Of a stretch of DNA of 64,000 nt, positions 59,218-64,000 are shown piece by piece. The notes under the pieces were generated by a model. The model was given only the letters and a program-made list of their open reading frames with translations. It was not told the origin of the DNA and ran no database searches. Numbering within the stretch: the stretch's first letter is position 1; every line of letters begins with the position of its first letter. A program made the translations under genes and the position numbers. Source of the stretch: SLHU01 sp009929975 (GTDB lineage Bacteria > Bacillota > Clostridia > Saccharofermentanales > UBA5734). The stretch lies in contig JAXGZQ010000001.1 in the NCBI GenBank assembly GCA_040776905.1, forward strand, positions 868,001-932,000. The letters are read 5' to 3'.

Positions 59218-60150
59218 ATGGAAAATCTGAATTTGACAGATATGCAAGCGATTATCGGCAAGGCAGAAATCCTGATTGAAGCACTGCCCTATATTCAGAG
59301 CCTGGCAGGGAAAACGGTCGTCATCAAATATGGCGGCAACGCGATGATCAGCGAGTCGTTAAAAAGCCATGTCATGCAGGATATCACCCTTTTGAAGTAT
59401 ATCGGCATCAATCCTGTTCTGGTACATGGTGGCGGCCCGGATATCAGCGAGATGCTGCAGCGGCTCAATATCTCCTCAGAATTTCGCGGCGGACTGCGGG
59501 TGACAACGGCTGAAACCATGTCAGTTGCCCAGATGGTGCTGGTCGGAAAAACCAATAAGGAGATCGTCTCACGGCTTAACCAGAATGGCGCCAAGGCCAT
59601 CGGCATCTGCGGAATTGACGGCCGCCTGATCGAATGTGAGAAAATCGATACAGATCATGAGGGCAAGCCGCTTGATGTCGGATATGTCGGCCGTATCGTC
59701 AAGATCAACACCAAGGTTCTCGAGATGCTGGCCGGCGATGAGTATATTCCGGTTGTCGCTCCCATCGGCATCGGCCGCAACGGCGAAAGCTACAATATCA
59801 ACGCGGATACCGTCGCCAGCGAAATCGCGGCCGCGCTGCAGGCGGAGAAGCTGATGACCCTGACCGATGTTGAAGGTGTCAGGATCAGCGATGAAAACGG
59901 TCAGGAAACCGTGATCTCAACGCTCAACGAACAGGAAATCAATGAATTGATCGCCGAAGGCACTATCAGCGGTGGGATGATTCCAAAAGTTCTCGGCTGC
60001 CTTGATACCGTCAGACGCGGAGTCGGTCGGGCACATATCATTGACGGCCGGATACCCCATTGTCTCCTGTTGGAAATATTCACCAATAAAGGAATCGGTA
60101 CCATGATCACACGGGAACGCAAACCGTATTATGACGGGGAGAAAATATAG
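59218..60150 (+). CDS. argB: Acetylglutamate kinase
   Basis: Phosphorylates N-acetylglutamate. The nucleotide/substrate motifs KYGGNAMIS, VLVHGGGPDISEML, GICGIDGRLIEC and ADTVASEIAAALQAEKLM are clear. 310 residues, including an N-terminal helix (IIGKAEILIEALPYI) of the kind linked to arginine-feedback-sensitive hexameric enzymes, so allosteric control by arginine is inferred. Start 14 bp after argC behind AAGGAG. Confidence 0.97.
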   Translation: MENLNLTDMQAIIGKAEILIEALPYIQSLAGKTVVIKYGGNAMISESLKSHVMQDITLLKYIGINPVLVHGGGPDISEMLQRLNISSEFRGGLRVTTAETMSVAQMVLVGKTNKEIVSRLNQNGAKAIGICGIDGRLIECEKIDTDHEGKPLDVGYVGRIVKINTKVLEMLAGDEYIPVVAPIGIGRNGESYNINADTVASEIAAALQAEKLMTLTDVEGVRISDENGQETVISTLNEQEINELIAEGTISGGMIPKVLGCLDTVRRGVGRAHIIDGRIPHCLLLEIFTNKGIGTMITRERKPYYDGEKI

Positions 60151-60159
60151 GAGGGACTT

Positions 60160-61410
60160 ATGCAGTCGAATGAATCGATGTCAATCAGCCAGATCATTGA
60201 ACGGGATCACAAGGTCTATCTCAACGCGTTTGGCCAGCGAACGCCTCTTTGTATTGAACGGGGCGAAGGCTGCTGCCTCTATGACAGCGAAGGGCATGCC
60301 TATCTTGATTTAATCGGCGGAATTGCCGTCAATGTGCTGGGGCATGGCCATCCCGGGCTGACAGAAGCCATCTGTCACCAGGCCGCTCAACTGATTCACT
60401 GTTCCAACTATTACTACCAGATGCCCCAGCTGCGTCTCGCCGAACGGCTGTCAGACTACGCGAAACCACTGTTCAGCGGCCAGGGCGGACTTGTTTTTTT
60501 CGGCAACAGCGGCGCGGAGGCCAACGAAGCGGCCATCAAACTGGCGAGGGCCTATTTCCATAAGCAGGGCCAGCCGCGGCCACGGATTGTCAGTGCCCGC
60601 CAGTCGTTTCACGGCCGGACCCTCGCGACGGCGGCCGTGACCGGCCAGCCACGCTACAGCGATCCGTTCGCGCCCCTGCCCTCCGGCATTGTCCATGTCC
60701 CGTTCAACGATATCGCGGCGCTGCAGGCGGCCGTAGACACGACAACCTGCGCGGTTGTCCTTGAGCTGATCCAGGGAGAAAGCGGAGTCCATCCGGCGAC
60801 CGCTGCCTATGCGCAGGCGGCAGAGGCCGTCTGCCGCGAGACAGGCGCGCGGCTGATTATCGACGAAATCCAGACCGGCATGGGCCGGACGGGGGCTTTT
60901 TTCGCCAGTGAGCGGTATCAGCTGACCCCGGATATCGTCACTCTGGCCAAAGGACTGGGCGGTGGCGTTCCGATCGGCGCGGTCATCGCCTCGCCGGACA
61001 GCGCGGCCGGATTCACTCCGGGAGACCACGGCAGCACCTTCGGCGGTAATCCTCTCGCCTGTGCCGCTGCCAATGCCGTCCTCGATGCCTATGAAGCCGA
61101 ACAGCTCGTTGCAAGAGCCGGCCAGCTTGGACAGGCTGTCACCACCCGGCTGCAGCAGCTGGCGCAGAAACAGCCACTGATCCAGGAGATCCGCGGAGCA
61201 GGCCTGATGATCGGAATTGAGTTCAGCGCTGAAATCGCGCCGGCACTCCGCATGAATCTGATCAGCCATGGTTATCTGACCGGTGCCGTCGGCACCAGCA
61301 CCCTGCGTCTGCTGCCGCCGCTGACAATCAGCCGGGAAGAACTTGACCGCTTCGTTGATCAGCTGGCAGCCAGTCTCGAGGAAATCTCCACCGGGGAGGA
61401 AAGTAAATGA
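60160..61410 (+). CDS. argD: Acetylornithine aminotransferase
   Basis: PLP-dependent class III aminotransferase converting N-acetylglutamate semialdehyde to N-acetylornithine. FFGNSGAEANEAAIKLAR, SFHGRTLATAAVTGQP and the PLP-lysine segment ATLAKGLGGG-like VTLAKGLGGGVPIGAV; GDHGSTFGGNPLACAAANAV. 416 residues. GGAGG precedes the start. The stop overlaps the argF start by four bases. Confidence 0.96.
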   Translation: MQSNESMSISQIIERDHKVYLNAFGQRTPLCIERGEGCCLYDSEGHAYLDLIGGIAVNVLGHGHPGLTEAICHQAAQLIHCSNYYYQMPQLRLAERLSDYAKPLFSGQGGLVFFGNSGAEANEAAIKLARAYFHKQGQPRPRIVSARQSFHGRTLATAAVTGQPRYSDPFAPLPSGIVHVPFNDIAALQAAVDTTTCAVVLELIQGESGVHPATAAYAQAAEAVCRETGARLIIDEIQTGMGRTGAFFASERYQLTPDIVTLAKGLGGGVPIGAVIASPDSAAGFTPGDHGSTFGGNPLACAAANAVLDAYEAEQLVARAGQLGQAVTTRLQQLAQKQPLIQEIRGAGLMIGIEFSAEIAPALRMNLISHGYLTGAVGTSTLRLLPPLTISREELDRFVDQLAASLEEISTGEESK

Positions 61411-62330
61411 AGCATTTTATTGATCTGGCTGATCTCAGCCACAGCGAACTGATCAGCCTGCTGGATCTGGCTGACACGTTGAAGTCAGATTTGAAACAGC
61501 ATAAAGCAGTGCCGCTTCTGGCCGGCAAGACACTGGGCATGATTTTCGCAAAATCATCGACCCGGACACGGGTCTCCTTCGAAGTCGGCATGTATCAGCT
61601 CGGCGGACACGCTTTGTTTCTCAGCACGCAGGATATCCAGATCGGCCGCGGTGAAACGATCTCTGACACGGCCGCCGTACTGTCCCGCATGCTTGACGGC
61701 ATCATGATCCGCACATTCGCGCATCAGGATGTTCTGGATCTGGCCCGTTTCGGTTCGATTCCGGTCATCAATGGACTGACCGATCTGATGCATCCCTGCC
61801 AGGCTTTGGCCGATCTCCAGACCATCCGTGAAAACTTCGGCCGTCTTGATGGACTGAAAATGGCCTATCTCGGCGATGGCAACAATATGGCGCATTCACT
61901 GGCCCAGGCCGGAGCTCTGGCCGGCATGCATGTCAGCATCGCGACGCCACCGGGCTATTCATGCAGCACTCAGCTGATCACGGCCGCGGCGGAAGTCGCG
62001 CAGTCACAGGGCGGCAGTGTCACGACCGGGACGGACGCGGCGGCGGCCGCCAGCCAGGCGGATGTCATCTATACCGATACCTGGATCAGCATGGGGCAGG
62101 AAGCTGAGAAGGAACAGCGGAAAACGATCTTTACCCCGTATCAGGTCAATCAGGACATGATGGAGATAGCCTCTCCAGACGCGATTTTTCTGCATTGCCT
62201 GCCGGCTTATCGCGGACTTGAAGTCACGGCCGGTGTCATTGACGGGCCCGCTTCAAGAATTTTTGACCAGGCGGAAAACCGGCTGCATGCCCAGAAAGCC
62301 ATATTGGCGACCGTGATGGGGTCTGCATGA
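61407..62330 (+). CDS. argF: Ornithine carbamoyltransferase
   Basis: Makes citrulline from ornithine and carbamoyl phosphate. The carbamoyl-phosphate motif FAKSSTRTRVSFEVGMYQLG (STRTR) and HPCQALADL (HPCQ) are present, with the ornithine-loop HCLPAYRGLEV. 307 residues. A catabolic enzyme cannot be excluded from sequence alone, but the operon is biosynthetic. ATGA overlap with argD and with the next gene. Confidence 0.97.
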   Translation: MKHFIDLADLSHSELISLLDLADTLKSDLKQHKAVPLLAGKTLGMIFAKSSTRTRVSFEVGMYQLGGHALFLSTQDIQIGRGETISDTAAVLSRMLDGIMIRTFAHQDVLDLARFGSIPVINGLTDLMHPCQALADLQTIRENFGRLDGLKMAYLGDGNNMAHSLAQAGALAGMHVSIATPPGYSCSTQLITAAAEVAQSQGGSVTTGTDAAAAASQADVIYTDTWISMGQEAEKEQRKTIFTPYQVNQDMMEIASPDAIFLHCLPAYRGLEVTAGVIDGPASRIFDQAENRLHAQKAILATVMGSA

Positions 62331-62836
62331 AAGCGGAACCCGAACCAATCGAAATCCGCAAGGCAGTCGCCGCGGACGCGGACGCTCTCTACCGGCTGAT
62401 CCAGCAGGCAATGCGTGTTTATGCCCTGCAGTCAGGGATCACAGGATCACTTGAATCACTGCAGGAATCCGCCGACGATATGCTGCGGTATGTGGAAAAT
62501 GACATGGTCATGGTCGCGGTCAGAGACGGCCAGCTGGTCGGTACTGTCCGCCTGGTACGACAGGACAGGGCGACGGCCTGGCTGACCCGGTTCGCGGTTC
62601 TGCCGCATATGCATCAGACCGGAGTCGGCCGGATGCTGTATCAGGCGGCGGAAATCTGGTTGCGTCAGGCCGGCTTCAGAGACGTAAGCCTCCATACCGC
62701 ACTGAATAATCAGGCATTGGTCGCTTTCTATCAGGCCCGTGGCTTTCAACTAATCAGCAGTGACCACAGCCGGGGCTATCCCCGTGGGCTGCTGCGTAAA
62801 GATCTGGCTGATACGATGGATCAACCGGGGAAATAA
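62327..62836 (+). CDS. GNAT acetyltransferase in the arg operon; candidate N-acetylglutamate synthase
   Basis: A 169-residue GNAT protein. Residues 8-25 (IEIRKAVAADADALYRLI) form beta-1/alpha-1. The acetyl-CoA loop is LTRFAVLPHMHQTGVGRMLY (Q-x-x-G-x-G type), and NNQALVAFYQARGFQLI is the C-terminal signature. It is coupled to argF by a four-base overlap. The operon lacks argJ and argA, the usual sources of N-acetylglutamate, so this enzyme may acetylate glutamate, like short stand-alone NAGS proteins. Another acetyl acceptor is possible. Its 3' end overlaps the convergent zinc-ribbon gene by 16 bp. Confidence 0.8.
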   Translation: MKAEPEPIEIRKAVAADADALYRLIQQAMRVYALQSGITGSLESLQESADDMLRYVENDMVMVAVRDGQLVGTVRLVRQDRATAWLTRFAVLPHMHQTGVGRMLYQAAEIWLRQAGFRDVSLHTALNNQALVAFYQARGFQLISSDHSRGYPRGLLRKDLADTMDQPGK

Positions 62837-63312
62837 GCGGTCTGGCGAATCAAGATCAGAAAAGCGAACAGGCCCAGGAAGACCAGCAGCGTCTGAATCA
62901 GGATGAAAACAAGTCCGATGATGTTCAGGGTACGGGCAGTTCTGATCCGGCCGCGCGCGACCTCAGGGTCCGGCTCGCTGCCGGCCGTCAGGGTCAGGAT
63001 GAGGGCAATACAGCCCAGAACGAAACTGAAACCAAGCCCGATGAAAATCATATTGAGCACGGAAAAGACAATCATGCCAGTATCCGGCACCCGGGCGGCA
63101 CCCGGGCGGCCCGGGCCTCCTGCAGCCGGCAGCGCGAGCGGACGACCGTCACGGCCCGGATCATAATCTGCGCGGGTATAGGCCGCGGAATGGTTGGATG
63201 CCATCGGCTGAACGGCTGCGGATGTCTCAGGATCCGGCTGGATCGGGCGGCCGCATTCCGGGCAGAACCGGACAGGGTAGGCCGTCGTATGGCCACAGTG
63301 TTCACAATGCAC
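62821..63312 (-). CDS. Zinc-ribbon protein with two C-terminal membrane segments
   Basis: Small membrane protein of unknown role. The N-terminal zinc ribbon has CEHCGH and CPECGRP (two C-x2-C pairs). A disordered Pro/Gly/Asp-rich linker runs from about residue 27 to 80. Two hydrophobic segments follow, MIVFSVLNMIFIGLGFSFVL and LNIIGLVFILIQTLLVFLGL, separated by a charged loop; this resembles dispanin/CD225-like or DUF4190-like layouts. The GTG at 63312 lies six bases after GAGGTG; GTG 63321 is the alternative. It has an extended -10 promoter. Confidence 0.7.
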   Translation of the reverse strand: MHCEHCGHTTAYPVRFCPECGRPIQPDPETSAAVQPMASNHSAAYTRADYDPGRDGRPLALPAAGGPGRPGAARVPDTGMIVFSVLNMIFIGLGFSFVLGCIALILTLTAGSEPDPEVARGRIRTARTLNIIGLVFILIQTLLVFLGLFAFLILIRQTAYFPG

Positions 63313-63342
63313 GCAGATCACCTCACACGTTCAACTGGATCT

Positions 63343-63351
63343 ATTATAGCA
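63343..63351 (-). promoter_or_regulatory. Extended -10 promoter of the zinc-ribbon gene
   Basis: TGCTATAAT on the - strand, 31 bp before the start codon. No good -35 at 16-18 bp. It implies the zinc-ribbon gene is transcribed separately from ribU. Confidence 0.55.
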
Positions 63352-63384
63352 TGCCAGGCCGCCAAGGCGGCATCTGCCGGCAGG

Positions 63385-64000
63385 TCAACGGTGCAGCAGC
63401 GGGCTGACCCGCTTGTAGATCAGCGCGACGATCACAGAGATTACGATGCCCTTGAATAGATTGAATGGGATAAAGACGAAGAGGATCAATGTCTTGAGAT
63501 CCGTCACCAGCGTATTGCCGACTGCGCGGGTCGCTGAAATGATCGCGTCCAGCGGGAATGGGATCACATTGACATAAAAGGGGATCATCACATAGTAATT
63601 GGCGAAACTGGCGACAACGGTCATCGCGATCGTACCGGCTGCCATTCCCAGCAGCGCACCGCTTCGTGTCTTGCGATAGCGATAGACGAGGCCGGCGGTG
63701 CCGACAAAGGCCGATCCAATCACGAAATTGGCCAGTTCACCGATGCCGCCGGTAATGGTTGTCGGCACGTGCATCAGGTTCTTGATCAGTTCGATCAGGA
63801 TACCGGTCAGAGGTCCCATGGCGAAGGCACCCAGCAGCACGGCGATTTCACTGAAATCGAATTTGAGAAAAGTCGGCATCAGCGGCAGAACCATTTCCAA
63901 ATACATCAGGACAACCGCGACTGCCGTCAGGATCGCGGTTTTGGCGATCCAGCGGATATAGCGGCGGCTGTCGCTGCCTGTATGGGGAAGGTGGTGCAGC
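63385..64000 (-). CDS. ribU: RibU-type flavin ECF transporter S-component (5' end beyond window)
   Basis: A membrane S-component that binds riboflavin or related flavins and works with EcfA/EcfT. Visible 204 residues include VVLMYLEMVLPLMPTFLKFD, then SEIAVLLGAFAMGPLTGILI, ELIKNLMHV and YVMIPFYVNVIPFPLDAII, all typical of RibU. The reading frame stays open to the window edge, so the true start and any FMN riboswitch lie outside. Flavin uptake or export would supply the FMN/FAD needed by the ApbE and FMN-lipoprotein genes at the other end of the window. Confidence 0.9.
   Translation of the reverse strand, partial: LHHLPHTGSDSRRYIRWIAKTAILTAVAVVLMYLEMVLPLMPTFLKFDFSEIAVLLGAFAMGPLTGILIELIKNLMHVPTTITGGIGELANFVIGSAFVGTAGLVYRYRKTRSGALLGMAAGTIAMTVVASFANYYVMIPFYVNVIPFPLDAIISATRAVGNTLVTDLKTLILFVFIPFNLFKGIVISVIVALIYKRVSPLLHR

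Noticed and set aside
1..64000. tRNA, rRNA, insertion sequences, prophage, attachment sites, replication origin
   Set aside because: None seen: no transposase, integrase or phage-like product, no long terminal repeats, no structural RNA signature apart from the glycine riboswitch.

Overview
The window reads as chromosomal core sequence from a Gram-positive, Clostridia-like Firmicute of moderately high GC. The evidence is the S10-spc-alpha ribosomal cluster in Firmicute order, with a KOW-domain gene between map and infA, a zinc-type uS14, and ecfA/ecfT/truA after rplQ. Shine-Dalgarno sites are strong (AGGAGG), and PucR, ECF vitamin-transporter and ROK glucokinase genes are present. No species can be named. 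I see no rRNA, tRNA, CRISPR array, insertion sequence or prophage.

Left end (1-7151, + strand): the 3' part of a PutP-type Na+/proline symporter is followed by what looks like a flavin-based extracellular electron transfer (EET) locus of the kind known from Listeria. It contains a UbiA/DmkA-type prenyltransferase, a type II NADH dehydrogenase fused to a membrane DoxX-like domain, a polyprenyl diphosphate synthase (DmkB-like), a secreted FMN-acceptor lipoprotein (PplA-like) and an ApbE/FmnB-type FMN transferase lipoprotein. A RibU-type flavin S-component lies at the far right edge, and its probable ECF energizing module (a fused EcfA1A2 plus EcfT) sits in the middle of the window.

7152-14521 (- strand): gcvT-gcvH-gcvPA-gcvPB lies behind a tandem glycine riboswitch whose terminator strand competes with aptamer 2. 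Next comes a three-gene unit of a zinc-ribbon membrane protein, a DUF1538 membrane protein and a double-PII protein.

14778-20808 (+ strand): a CofE-like gamma-glutamyl ligase homologue overlaps an MFS transporter gene. A GH78-like rhamnosidase and an aldo/keto reductase with a ferredoxin tail follow.

20900-29719 (- strand): bioY (BirA-box promoter), birA, a DUF4432/aldose-epimerase-like gene, a GH130 enzyme, a lactonase, cyclophilin, pncB, truA and a ROK glucokinase.

29822-48648 (- strand): ecfT, fused ecfA1A2, then the whole S10-spc-alpha cluster (rplQ back to rpsJ) with secY, adk, map and infA. Extra promoters and terminators inside it suggest sub-operons.

49011-57734 (- strand): hslO, a methyltransferase, an S41 protease, an M23 murein hydrolase, ftsX, ftsE, a PucR-type regulator and an MsmK/UgpC-type sugar ABC ATPase.

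58151-62836 (+ strand): a compact arg operon, argC-argB-argD-argF-GNAT, behind a promoter whose -10 sits inside a perfect ArgR-like inverted repeat. No argJ or argA is in the operon, so the terminal GNAT gene is a candidate N-acetylglutamate synthase. The window ends with a zinc-ribbon membrane protein and the partial ribU, both on the - strand.
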